Numbered from the stretch's first letter, positions 1 through 8,478 are shown. The stretch is 64,000 nucleotides of DNA from Tissierellales bacterium (GCA_018433765.1 JAHDQO010000001.1:496001-560000); one strand, 5' to 3'. Made by a program: numbers and translations. The notes: a model not told the origin generated them from the letters alone.

Positions 1-2
1 AT

Positions 3-143
3 TGTAAGCAAATTGTAGAAGAGTATATGTTGAATAATTATTCGTGTTCAGAAAATGAAATAGTAAGTATTCGTGATTATATTCGTAACATCTTGTTGGA
101 ATTAGACTTAGAAGAAGCAGCGGAATTATTGGAAATGATATGA
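3..143 (+). CDS. C-terminal tail of unknown protein (5' end outside window)
   Basis: An open frame enters from the window edge and ends at the TGA at 141-143, giving 46 residues rich in Glu, Leu and Ile (ending ELDLEEAAELLEMI). The composition suggests an amphipathic helical C-terminus. No family is recognisable from so little. It lies 74 bases upstream of the large exported protein and on the same strand, so it may belong to the same operon, although two small hairpins separate them. Coding is inferred only from the open frame and position. Confidence 0.45.
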   Translation, partial: CKQIVEEYMLNNYSCSENEIVSIRDYIRNILLELDLEEAAELLEMI

Positions 144-215
144 CCTTCATAAAAGGTCAATTGATGAAATAAAAAACACTTCTGCCATGCTACAGTATGG
201 CAGAGGTGATTTTTT
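141..215 (+). terminator. Two tandem hairpins between genes, possible attenuator
   Basis: The first hairpin pairs TGACCTT (141-147) with AAGGTCA (153-159) and starts in the stop codon of the upstream gene. The second pairs TCTGCCAT (181-188) with ATGGCAGA (197-204). It is followed by AGGTGA and a six-T run (211-216), just before the ATG at 218. The second hairpin therefore resembles an intrinsic terminator whose 3' arm touches the Shine-Dalgarno site, so it could act on transcription, on translation, or on both. Confidence 0.5.
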
Positions 216-217
216 AA

Positions 218-3200
218 ATGATAAAAAAAGTAGTTTTGACAATTATGTTGCTTATGGCAGCTATTACAAGTTTAGTATTTGCAACAAAATATTTTAGTAA
301 TACTGAAGAAGAAGGAATTGAGTTAAAAAGTGCGGTTGTTTACAACAGTGAATGTACTGATATTCCAGCGGCTTATTCTCATTTAGAACAATCTTTAGTA
401 GTAAATTTAAAGGTAGAACTTATTGATGTGGCAGATTACAGAGGGTTTGACGAAAACGGAGAAAAGGATAAAAAGTTATATGAATATTTGAAGGAATTTG
501 ATATTCTATACCCTGACTCAAGTATAATGAAATACGCTCAATCAAAAAAATTAGCACAGGATATTGAAGAATTTGTACGAAATGGCGGTAGTGTATTTCT
601 ATCAAATGAATTCTGGAACTTTTTTAATACAGATTTTATAGGTGCAGGAGAATTTATAAAGCTAGAAGGTATTCAAGGAGAATTTAAGTTTCCGGAAGTT
701 ACTGAAGATTTAAAGCCACTTCAGGAATTGGTGGAAGATTTTACATCTCTTTATAACAAGTATAAGGATAAAAAGGAGTTAGCGGCTAAAGATTATGGTT
801 ATGGTATTAAAGGAGGAACAGCTAAACCTTTAGTAGTTTTAAATGAAACTGCACTTTATACCATAAATCAGGTAGGTGAAGGATATGTATATTTTACAAA
901 TCCAGTTTTACCCAATGAATTTAATATTAACAGTTTAGATATGCAACCCAAAAAGGAAGGACAGAAGTATTTTTCAAACACTACAGCAGCTTGCAATCAA
1001 ATGATAAGAAGTGCATTTGCAGCTTTTATATCAAAGGACAAATATGGATTTTCTGTAGAAAGAACTTTTGGATGCTATGGGCGTCCTTCAATCATGTGGC
1101 AGTTGCATTATGAGGAACAGTCTGGTATACGGGAAAATTCAGCAGTGATTATGTCGGAACTTTGCAAAAAGTTTTTAGAAATTCCTTCTTTTTCAATAAT
1201 AAGGAACACTTATTATTGGTTTACTCGATATGAGACGGTAACTTATCTATTGGCAGACAATAGTGATGGAAACGATAAAAATTATACTTATGCTATGGAC
1301 GAACGTGAAAATGCTTATTCTTCAGGAATACATATAGCATCTGGAAATGAGTGGTTTCAATTAGGAAAGGTAGAAAATGCAGGAAGCTACTTTAAAGACA
1401 GACCCGAGTTTTGTAAAAGAGCATATCCGTGTGTATTTAAGAATCCAAATAGTGGATATGTAGATTTAATCTGTGGTGCTGATGATGGTTATTTTTACTA
1501 TTTTGCTGGGCTTGGTTTTGGAGAAAATTATGAGACAGAAAAAAAGGTAATACTTAAGAACAGAGATGGTAATAAACTTTCAGTAGGAGAAGGTTCAGCA
1601 CCTGTACTTTTGGATATAGACGGAGACAATATTGAAGATATTATTTCCGGTAGTGCAAGTGGCGAAGTTTATTGTTTTAGAGGACTTGGAAATTGGTGCT
1701 TTGATAATCCTGAGAAGATCTTGGACAAACCATTTGACGGACAATGTTTCCCTCAAATTGGGTATATAAATGAAGATGGTATACCTGATTTGGTAGTAGG
1801 AGGTAACAGCAGCAATGTAAAATTTTATTTCGGACAAAAAACAAATAAAACATTGACATTTGTACCAACTAAAAATCTTTATATTTCTGGAATGGATGAA
1901 ATAAAAGGTAGTTGGTGTGCTCCTGCTCTTGTTGATTTTAATAATGATAAAGAGATGGATTTGGTTATAGGTACAGTAGATGGATATATTGCACGTTTCC
2001 TTAGAAATGGTGATAGATTTGTCTTTGAAGGCTATTTTACAGGTCCAGAAGATAACTACAAGGGAAATAATTATCTAAAGTTTGGAAACAATTGTGTTCC
2101 AGTTTTCTTTGATTTAAATGGCGATGGAAGGGAAGATTTGATAGTCGGTTCTATTGAAAATGGACTTGCATATCCTTTGGATTCCAAGTATTTTCCTTAT
2201 AAGAAAGAACTTCAAGCTCAACTTAAACATATGCAAGAAAACTACTATTCTGTAGACATGCATTTATATACTAAGTATTATGCATCAAACGCTTATGAAA
2301 AAAAAGAAATTCAAGAACATTTGAATACTATGAAGAGTTATGGTTTGGATACAACAAATATAGGCTTTAACATGCATACTTGGCATTTAAGTAAAAACGG
2401 ATATACACAAACTTTAGATAATGGTTTTGATGCAGGACTCTGCTGGTGTTCAGGTTTTGAACCTGCAAAAAGTGATGCTACTCCTGATAACAGTGCTGAA
2501 ACAGCACTTTCAATTCCTTTTATGTATGGGCAAAAAAATAAACTAAAGGATCGAGTTATTTTTAACGCCTCTTTATTTCTATATGATTATTATAAGGCTA
2601 CAGATATTTCTGTAAAATATGGCTTGCCATTAAGTATATATTATCATTGTGAATTTTCTTATAGTGATAAAAAGGAAGCAGAAAGAATCGTATGGATAGT
2701 TGCTGATTTTACAAGAAAGAACAACTACAATTTTATAACTGAGAAACAGTTTGCTAAGATGGCTGCAGCTTCATATAATACGGATTTTTTAGTTTATATG
2801 AATAAAGAAAATAATACTATTAATATTGAAACAAAAACTCTGAGCAAAGAGGGTATACTTTATGATTCCAACTATCAACAGGCTGTTGGTGTTAAGGTTG
2901 TTTTAGGTGAGAAAATGGCAGAAGAAGCAAAATACACTGTAAAGTCAAAGGTATTGGATAAACGTAAAAATGTATATTATCTTGGGGCAACTTGCAAAAA
3001 AATGGGGCAGTTGTCTATGGTGGAAAAGTATCCGGAATTGCAGATTGTACGTGTTAATATTCCGGCAGACATTAATTATAGGAGAAATAATGTTACTCTG
3101 GAATTTTTAGATGGAGGTATGATGCAGGCAGAAACAGCGGGCCCAGCTACAACTTCTTCACAGGGATGGACTGTGACAAAATCTGAAAATGGAGGTACAA

Positions 3201-3253
3201 TTTTTACTAAATATGGTAAAGGTGAAGCACTAGATATTCACCCTGTAAAATAA
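218..3253 (+). CDS. Large exported FG-GAP/VCBS repeat protein of a dlt-like operon
   Basis: This 1011-residue protein starts with a hydrophobic N-terminus (about residues 4-23), probably a signal peptide or signal anchor, so the bulk should be outside the membrane. Residues about 25-200 look like a Rossmann-like domain with the segment NGGSVFLSNEFWNF, reminiscent of amidotransferase-like folds. Residues about 400-655 contain several FG-GAP/VCBS repeats (DIDGDNIEDIISGSASG, DFNNDKEMDLVIGTVDG, DLNGDGREDLIVGSI), usually calcium-binding beta-propeller blades. Residues about 675-855 hold a further domain with conserved-looking His and Trp (NMHTWHLS, YYHCEF), possibly related to NodB-type polysaccharide deacetylases; this is a weak guess. 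The last 150 residues look beta-rich. It leads the dlt-like genes by 27 bases and probably handles the surface polymer they modify. Exact function unknown. Confidence 0.75.
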   Translation: MIKKVVLTIMLLMAAITSLVFATKYFSNTEEEGIELKSAVVYNSECTDIPAAYSHLEQSLVVNLKVELIDVADYRGFDENGEKDKKLYEYLKEFDILYPDSSIMKYAQSKKLAQDIEEFVRNGGSVFLSNEFWNFFNTDFIGAGEFIKLEGIQGEFKFPEVTEDLKPLQELVEDFTSLYNKYKDKKELAAKDYGYGIKGGTAKPLVVLNETALYTINQVGEGYVYFTNPVLPNEFNINSLDMQPKKEGQKYFSNTTAACNQMIRSAFAAFISKDKYGFSVERTFGCYGRPSIMWQLHYEEQSGIRENSAVIMSELCKKFLEIPSFSIIRNTYYWFTRYETVTYLLADNSDGNDKNYTYAMDERENAYSSGIHIASGNEWFQLGKVENAGSYFKDRPEFCKRAYPCVFKNPNSGYVDLICGADDGYFYYFAGLGFGENYETEKKVILKNRDGNKLSVGEGSAPVLLDIDGDNIEDIISGSASGEVYCFRGLGNWCFDNPEKILDKPFDGQCFPQIGYINEDGIPDLVVGGNSSNVKFYFGQKTNKTLTFVPTKNLYISGMDEIKGSWCAPALVDFNNDKEMDLVIGTVDGYIARFLRNGDRFVFEGYFTGPEDNYKGNNYLKFGNNCVPVFFDLNGDGREDLIVGSIENGLAYPLDSKYFPYKKELQAQLKHMQENYYSVDMHLYTKYYASNAYEKKEIQEHLNTMKSYGLDTTNIGFNMHTWHLSKNGYTQTLDNGFDAGLCWCSGFEPAKSDATPDNSAETALSIPFMYGQKNKLKDRVIFNASLFLYDYYKATDISVKYGLPLSIYYHCEFSYSDKKEAERIVWIVADFTRKNNYNFITEKQFAKMAAASYNTDFLVYMNKENNTINIETKTLSKEGILYDSNYQQAVGVKVVLGEKMAEEAKYTVKSKVLDKRKNVYYLGATCKKMGQLSMVEKYPELQIVRVNIPADINYRRNNVTLEFLDGGMMQAETAGPATTSSQGWTVTKSENGGTIFTKYGKGEALDIHPVK

Positions 3254-3280
3254 AAAATAGATACAAAAAAGGAGAACAAA

Positions 3281-4810
3281 ATGAATGAACTGAATTCAGT
3301 AGTGAGACTGCTAGATTTAGGTGTGGGAAAATACGGTAACAAGATATTGTATGAAGACAGTGATAAAACTATAGAATTTGTGGAACTTCGTAAATTAGCT
3401 CGGATTATTGCTACCAGACTTATACGAGAAAAAAATAAGGATAGAAAAAACGCTCCAGTACTAGTTTATATGTCCAAAAGTGTTGATGCTTTAACTGCTT
3501 TTATGGGTGTATTATACAGCGGTAGTCCATATGTACCTATTGATACTAATATGCCTGCTGCACGACTACAAAAAATATTGAATAATCTTAAACCATCAGC
3601 AGTTATAACAGATTCTATACATTATAAGAATCTTTTTCAGGTAGAAATTTTTGGGGCTAAGTCATATGTTTTTTCAGATATATCCTCAGGAGAGATAGAT
3701 GATAATGCAGTAAATAAGGTAGTAGATGGAGTTATTGATACGGATCCAATCTATATTATGTATACATCTGGTTCAACAGGAGAACCCAAGGGAGTAACAG
3801 TATCACACAGAGGTGTAATAGATTACGCCTTATGGTTAGTGGAGACTTTTGGTTTCGACGAAGACACGGTGATGGGAAATCAAGCACCCCTTTATTTTGA
3901 TAATTCAGTGTTTGATATATATGGTTGTCTGCTCTGCGGTGGTAGAGCAGTACTTATACCTGATAGTCTTTTAATGTTCCCTATAAAATTACCAGAGTTT
4001 TTGGAGGAGCATGAAATAACTTCAATTTTTTGGGTACCTACGGTTATGATAAATGTAGCTAACTCAGGAGTTCTGAAAAAATATCCAATGCCTAAGCTTG
4101 AAAATATTGCCTTTTGTGGTGAAGTTATGCCAAATACTCAATTAAATATATGGCGTCGGGAACATCCTGATGCTAAGTATGCTAATCTTTATGGACCTAC
4201 GGAGATAACAGATGTATGCACATATTATGTGGTAGACCGAGAGTTTGAAGATTCAGAGCCTCTGCCTATAGGATGTGCTTGCAGAAATATGAGAGCGATT
4301 ATTCTTACTGAAGATAATCAATGTGCTAAACAAGGGGAATCGGGTGAACTTTGCATAATTGGTTCAGGAGTGGCACTGGGATATTGGGGCAAAAAGAATA
4401 TTACAGATAGTGCCTTTATTCAAAATCCATTAAATTCTAATTATAGAGAAATCATTTACAGAACAGGAGATTTGGCGTTCGAGGATAAGGATGGATTGAT
4501 TATAATACAGGGAAGGTTGGACAGTCAGATAAAGTTTAAGGGCAATCGAATCGAGCTAGGAGAGATTGAAAAAGCTGCTATGTGTCTAGAGGGTGTGGAA
4601 AATGCTTGTTCTCTCTTTAATGAAACAAAGGGAGAAATAACTCTTTTTCTACAGACTAAAGAAGAACTTATGCTTAGAAAGGTTAATATGGCTTTGTTAA
4701 AGTATGTACCTAGGTATATGCTTCCCCAGAGACTAGTTACTATAAAACAATTTCCTCATACTGCAAATGGCAAAATAGATAGAGTGGGTCTTAGAAAAAC
4801 TTATTTTTAG
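3281..4810 (+). CDS. dltA: DltA-like amino acid adenylating ligase
   Basis: A 509-residue stand-alone adenylation domain of the ANL superfamily. It should activate an amino acid with ATP and load it onto the adjacent carrier protein in the cytoplasm. Motifs visible in order: YTSGSTGEPKG (A3, about residue 167), YFDNSVFDIYG, FCGEVMP, LYGPTEITD (A5), YRTGDLA (A7), GRLDSQIKFKGNRIELGEIE (A8) and the terminal PHTANGKIDR lysine (A10). Length and partners fit DltA. The A5 and A8 motifs read more like NRPS-type domains than classic DltA, so D-alanine is the default but not proven substrate. The start is supported by AAAGGAG 7 bases upstream. The carrier gene follows 51 bases later. Confidence 0.85.
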   Translation: MNELNSVVRLLDLGVGKYGNKILYEDSDKTIEFVELRKLARIIATRLIREKNKDRKNAPVLVYMSKSVDALTAFMGVLYSGSPYVPIDTNMPAARLQKILNNLKPSAVITDSIHYKNLFQVEIFGAKSYVFSDISSGEIDDNAVNKVVDGVIDTDPIYIMYTSGSTGEPKGVTVSHRGVIDYALWLVETFGFDEDTVMGNQAPLYFDNSVFDIYGCLLCGGRAVLIPDSLLMFPIKLPEFLEEHEITSIFWVPTVMINVANSGVLKKYPMPKLENIAFCGEVMPNTQLNIWRREHPDAKYANLYGPTEITDVCTYYVVDREFEDSEPLPIGCACRNMRAIILTEDNQCAKQGESGELCIIGSGVALGYWGKKNITDSAFIQNPLNSNYREIIYRTGDLAFEDKDGLIIIQGRLDSQIKFKGNRIELGEIEKAAMCLEGVENACSLFNETKGEITLFLQTKEELMLRKVNMALLKYVPRYMLPQRLVTIKQFPHTANGKIDRVGLRKTYF

Positions 4811-4861
4811 AAAATAAAATAATTGATATAAAAACTAAAAAACATAATGGAGGATAATAAG

Positions 4862-5101
4862 ATGAATGTTAAAGAAATACTATATGAATTTGTAAAGACT
4901 AAGTTTGAAATAGGAGATGATCCAGATTATAGTATGGATGCTCACCTGTTTGATTTAGGATTTGTTGACTCTTTGGGTGCTACAGAAATTATAATTTTTG
5001 CTGAGGAAACATTTGGAATAGAAATTAGCCAAAAAGATATCTTAATGAACGATATGAATACCATTAATGAAATTGCAGCAGTTATTGAAAGTAAACTTTA
5101 G
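4862..5101 (+). CDS. dltC: DltC-like acyl carrier protein
   Basis: A 79-residue carrier protein with the phosphopantetheine attachment serine in FVDSLGATEI, close to the DSLG motif of DltC and PCP proteins. It should hold the aminoacyl group as a thioester after loading by the upstream ligase and deliver it to the MBOAT protein. The ATG at 4862 was preferred over the in-frame ATG at 4847, because GGAGG (4849-4853) sits 8 bases before 4862 and overlaps the earlier codon. Its place between ligase and GNAT differs from the common A-B-C-D order. Confidence 0.88.
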   Translation: MNVKEILYEFVKTKFEIGDDPDYSMDAHLFDLGFVDSLGATEIIIFAEETFGIEISQKDILMNDMNTINEIAAVIESKL

Positions 5102-5127
5102 ATAGTAGTAGAACAGGAGGGTTGAAA

Positions 5128-5643
5128 ATGGAGAGCAGCAATGGTTACAGAGTAAGAATAGCTGATTCAGAGGATATTGGTGTCTTACAAAAAATTTACT
5201 GTGATATGTATGAATACCTAAGTAATTTTGGATTACCTTATGAATTAAATAAAGATAATTTAGAAGAGGTGTTAAAGCTTCAACTTAAAGCACGAAATAG
5301 AGTTGTCTTATTGCTTGAGGAAGAAGCCTTTTTGTTACAAGGTAAAGTTGATAAAAGTAGAATAATTAGTGGATTTTTGACAGTAGAACTTCATCGCATG
5401 GGACGCAGGATAGAGGGTGACGGCTGTAATATTATTGGACATGTTAGTGAAATCTATATTTCTCCTGAGTTCCGCGGTGGGGGGAGAGCAAGTGCACTTC
5501 TTGATGTGGCGGAGCATTGGAGTAAAAATTCGGGAGCATATCTTATAGAATGTGAAGTTTTAAACAAAAATGAAAAAGGACTTAAATTTTGGGATAAAAT
5601 GGGGTATTGGCCACAGTACCAAATTTTTAATAAGAAGCTTTAG
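5128..5643 (+). CDS. GNAT-family N-acetyltransferase inside the dlt-like operon
   Basis: A 171-residue GNAT acyltransferase. The acetyl-CoA pyrophosphate loop is visible as SPEFRGGGRASALLDVAEHW (Q/RxxGxG/A type), preceded by the beta-4 strand HVSEIYI and followed by the C-terminal ECEVLNKNEKGLKFWDKMGY segment typical of GNATs. The start at 5128 follows AGGAGG at 5115-5120. Classic dlt operons carry no GNAT. Its position between carrier and MBOAT genes suggests it modifies the amino acid, the carrier-bound aminoacyl group or the polymer precursor. The acceptor is unknown. Confidence 0.8.
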   Translation: MESSNGYRVRIADSEDIGVLQKIYCDMYEYLSNFGLPYELNKDNLEEVLKLQLKARNRVVLLLEEEAFLLQGKVDKSRIISGFLTVELHRMGRRIEGDGCNIIGHVSEIYISPEFRGGGRASALLDVAEHWSKNSGAYLIECEVLNKNEKGLKFWDKMGYWPQYQIFNKKL

Positions 5644-5670
5644 AAGAAGAAATTGGGGTGAAAATAAAGC

Positions 5671-6822
5671 ATGTGGTTTTTAGATGCTAACACATTATTT
5701 TTAATTTCGGCAGCAGTTATTTTGATAGGATTTATGAGAATATTAAATCAAACATTTCAGCTTAATTTGCCAATAAAGTATATCATGCCTTTTGTGGAAG
5801 TAGGTGTAATATATTATATAGATAGTAAACTGGCAATTTTTTATATGGTATATATAGTGATTACTTATCTTTTAGGAGTGTTACTATATAAAGCAAAAAT
5901 TTTTCGTAAAACATTATTTTTTATATGTTGTGTAATAGCATGCATACCGTTTTTTTTAAATCGCATGCCAGCTTTAGGCATTGAAAACATAAATTTTTTA
6001 ATAATAATAGGTATTTCGTATTGTATGTTAAAGGTCATAGACACTTATTTTGTAATTTACTATGGGGAATTAAAGATAAAACTATTGGTATATATTAATT
6101 ATATTTTATTTTTACCAGTATTTACATCAGGACCTATTCACCGTTTTCAGGATTTTAAAAAAAGTTTAAAATACCCCCTGCATATTGATGGTGTGTTAAT
6201 AGCTCAAAGTATTAAAAGGCTAATTCGAGGTCTATTTAAAAAGCTAGTAATGGCTGAAATATGCATGCTTATATTTCAGCAGTTGCTTTCTGTGGAATCT
6301 TGCTGGTATGTAAGTTGGGGGATTATTTTACTAAGTTATTTAATTTTGTGGTTGGACTTTTCAGGATACAGCGATATTGCTATAGCCTTTGGAAACATAG
6401 CAGCAATAAGGGTTCCGGAAAACTTTAAGCATCCATTACGCTCTGCTTCTATGACACAGTTCTGGCGAAATTGGCACGTGACGTTGAGTGATTATATACG
6501 AGAACATATTTATATTATTGTTGCTAAGAAGAAATTAAATAAGTTTAAAAGCGGTTTGCTTGCGTTTCTTACTATGTCACTTATGGCATTATGGCATGGT
6601 TTTAACTTTAATTTTATTATCTCAGGATTTTATCTTGGTATGATACTTTTTTTTGAAAATATTTTTAAATTGACGACTGTTAATCGTAAAAAAGTAAATA
6701 AAGTATATTTTTATAGTAGATGTTTTATTACTAATTTACTCTTTGCTATAAATACTCTGATTTTTACGTTGTCAGAGCCGGCAGAAATTTTTAAAGTAAT
6801 AAAAGGGTTATTAATTTTTTAG
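5671..6822 (+). CDS. dltB: DltB-like MBOAT acyltransferase
   Basis: A 383-residue polytopic membrane protein with about 10 hydrophobic segments. It carries two MBOAT signatures: FWRNWHVTLSDYIREHIYI (about residue 268) and the catalytic-His region LMALWHGFNFNFI (about residue 308). DltB-type proteins take the aminoacyl group from the carrier protein on the cytoplasmic face and pass it across the membrane. Neighbouring ligase, carrier, DltD-like and DltX genes support this role. A GGGGTG site lies upstream at 5655-5660, slightly far (10 bases) from the ATG. The final stop is followed by a 59-base gap to the next gene. Confidence 0.88.
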   Translation: MWFLDANTLFLISAAVILIGFMRILNQTFQLNLPIKYIMPFVEVGVIYYIDSKLAIFYMVYIVITYLLGVLLYKAKIFRKTLFFICCVIACIPFFLNRMPALGIENINFLIIIGISYCMLKVIDTYFVIYYGELKIKLLVYINYILFLPVFTSGPIHRFQDFKKSLKYPLHIDGVLIAQSIKRLIRGLFKKLVMAEICMLIFQQLLSVESCWYVSWGIILLSYLILWLDFSGYSDIAIAFGNIAAIRVPENFKHPLRSASMTQFWRNWHVTLSDYIREHIYIIVAKKKLNKFKSGLLAFLTMSLMALWHGFNFNFIISGFYLGMILFFENIFKLTTVNRKKVNKVYFYSRCFITNLLFAINTLIFTLSEPAEIFKVIKGLLIF

Positions 6823-6881
6823 GCATATATTATATATGTTTGTACGGTACAAAAAAACGGTGGATAAAATGGGTGAACAAA

Positions 6882-7790
6882 ATGAAAATAAAAAAAAATA
6901 ATAAATTATCAATAATATTTATCATTGGTCTTTTTATAATTTTAGTAGTTATAGACAAATTATTTAGTATGTTTGATCCAGTCGCTTCTTTAGAAGTTTT
7001 CTATAAAAATGATTTTGAAAAAACCTGGTTGTCTCATCAGGACAATAAGGAAGAAATAGAAAGAATTTATGATAAAGTTTTCTTTGGAAATTCAACAGTA
7101 ATAGCGGCATATGCTGAGGAAAAAAGTATTAGTGGATATGTAAATATGGGGATGGATTATGCAACTATAAAAGATCTTTTAGAGATTTTAGAGGGCGAAT
7201 TTGTTCAGATTACAGACGAGTTAGTGCTGGGAATTAATTATTTGACTTTTCTTGATACTTTTGATACAAACCCTTCATATATCTGGCACAAAAAGCCTTG
7301 GGAACCATATTTGTATTTTCATAGAGACCGCTTACACAGTTTTATTACAGAAGGTATTAAAAATGTTTTAGTGAGAGAATCGTTTGTAACAGTTAAATAC
7401 ACGGATTTAAATAAATACTACTATTATGGTGTTTTAAGTGACAAAGAGTTAAATGAAAAAATTGAAATACATGGCAAAAAATATTGGTCAATATCCACAT
7501 CAGAATATCAAGAGAATATGGTGGCACTAAAGTACATTATTGATTATTGTAATCAGAGAGGAGTAAGGCTCAGATGTGTTTGGATGCCTTGGAATCCTTA
7601 TGTAGATAAACCAGTAAATGTGTTGGAAGTGGAAGAACAAGTCAATCAAATTCTAGAACAAGCAGGTATTGAAGTTTTAAACTTGTCAAACAATTTTTCT
7701 AGAGAAAGTTTTCATGATTTAGGACATTTGAATTATGCGACAGGTAGAAATAAATTTATGGGGGTGATTGACGAATGGTTAAGTCAGTAA
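6882..7790 (+). CDS. dltD: DltD-like SGNH-fold extracytoplasmic protein
   Basis: A 302-residue protein with one N-terminal transmembrane helix (IIFIIGLFIILVVIDKLF) and the rest probably extracytoplasmic. The segment VFFGNSTVIAAY replaces a GDS-type nucleophile block, and FHDLGHLN near the C-terminus supplies the DxxH of an SGNH catalytic triad. This matches DltD and AlgX/AlgJ-like partners of MBOAT proteins, which complete transfer to the polymer outside the cell. The ATG at 6882 was chosen because GGGTG lies 6 bases upstream; longer in-frame starts from 6840 lack a site. The last 16 bases overlap the dltX-like microgene. Confidence 0.75.
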   Translation: MKIKKNNKLSIIFIIGLFIILVVIDKLFSMFDPVASLEVFYKNDFEKTWLSHQDNKEEIERIYDKVFFGNSTVIAAYAEEKSISGYVNMGMDYATIKDLLEILEGEFVQITDELVLGINYLTFLDTFDTNPSYIWHKKPWEPYLYFHRDRLHSFITEGIKNVLVRESFVTVKYTDLNKYYYYGVLSDKELNEKIEIHGKKYWSISTSEYQENMVALKYIIDYCNQRGVRLRCVWMPWNPYVDKPVNVLEVEEQVNQILEQAGIEVLNLSNNFSRESFHDLGHLNYATGRNKFMGVIDEWLSQ

Positions 7791-7888
7791 TAAGAACTTT
7801 TGTACAGATAGTGATGTATGCTATACTAGTATTATTAATATGTATGTTTTTTTCTGGACATGGAGAATTTATTTACGAAGCGTTCTAA
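7775..7888 (+). CDS. dltX: DltX-like microprotein (37 residues)
   Basis: This small reading frame overlaps the end of dltD by 16 bases and encodes 37 residues: a short basic N-terminus (MVKSVIRT), one transmembrane helix (about residues 9-26) and the tail SGHGEFIYEAF. DltX proteins of dlt operons are about 45-50 residues long, with one helix and a conserved C-terminal F-I-Y-x-x-F-type motif; the ending FIYEAF matches it. The tyrosine (Tyr34) is the residue expected to take part in acyl relay with DltB. GGGGGTG at 7760-7766 gives a plausible ribosome site. It sits last in the operon, whereas dltX is usually first. Confidence 0.82.
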   Translation: MVKSVIRTFVQIVMYAILVLLICMFFSGHGEFIYEAF

Positions 7889-7926
7889 TAATCATAGATG
7901 ATATAAAAATATTTAAAACATAACTG

Positions 7927-7996
7927 CCCCTAGAAGAACAAAAGAGTATTGTATTTAAGAGTAGAATTTTCTATTTACTTCTAGGGACTCTTAAAT
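7927..7996. repeat. Two interlocked inverted repeats after the dlt-like operon
   Basis: CCCCTAGAAG (7927-7936) is complementary to CTTCTAGGG (7978-7986), and ATTTAAGAGT (7953-7962) is complementary to ACTCTTAAAT (7987-7996). The arms cross (a, b, a', b'), so the two helices would compete or form a pseudoknot-like fold. They lie between the convergent dltX and staygreen genes, where terminators are expected, but neither arm is followed by a proper T-run. Confidence 0.4.
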
Positions 7997-8031
7997 TTAT
8001 GCTAATTAGATCTATACTTCATAAATAAATC

Positions 8032-8478
8032 TTATTTATAATCTTTAAGATTACCCCAGTACTCAAATCGGTTGTAGTTAGGATTTGTTGAGTCAAAATG
8101 TATATAAATCGGTGCATTGTCCAAGTTAGGATGTTCAACAAATAAACTATCATCACCATATCTGATGGCTTCTAACGCTAGTGGTAATTCACGTCTAAAA
8201 ATATTATTACGTATAGCCGATATGCCTGGTCCAAACTGACCGTCTACATAAACATATACATACAAAAATGGATAACCGTTATATGTTCTCCATTCTGCAA
8301 GTACTTCATCTCTCATTGCATTAATTTTATCATAGGCAAACTGCCGACCTACGGTAAGAAAAAGGTCTCCAGTTATATCTGAGTGTGTTAGTGTATACTT
8401 ACGCCCTATTACTGGTTCTGTATTTGTAACACCATGTCTTAATTCAACATATAATTTATCTGGATTTAGTCTTTTCAC
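8032..8478 (-). CDS. Staygreen (SGR) family protein
   Basis: A 148-residue protein that reads throughout like the bacterial staygreen family (PF12638): RKYTLTHSDITGDLF, YDKINAMRDEVLAEW, FLYVYVYVDGQFGPG and FRRELPLALEAIRYGD. Plant SGR enzymes remove Mg from chlorophyll a, and some bacterial homologues have Mg-dechelatase activity on chlorophyll derivatives. Nothing around it suggests photosynthesis, so its natural substrate here is unknown. The start is a GTG (codon complement at 8476-8478) behind a good TAGGAGG site. It is a single gene convergent with the dlt-like operon and no signal peptide is seen. Confidence 0.85.
   Translation of the reverse strand: MKRLNPDKLYVELRHGVTNTEPVIGRKYTLTHSDITGDLFLTVGRQFAYDKINAMRDEVLAEWRTYNGYPFLYVYVYVDGQFGPGISAIRNNIFRRELPLALEAIRYGDDSLFVEHPNLDNAPIYIHFDSTNPNYNRFEYWGNLKDYK

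Noticed and set aside
1595-1868. Minus-strand frames opposite the FG-GAP region
   Set aside because: They have no ribosome sites, overlap each other and lie opposite a clearly coding frame.
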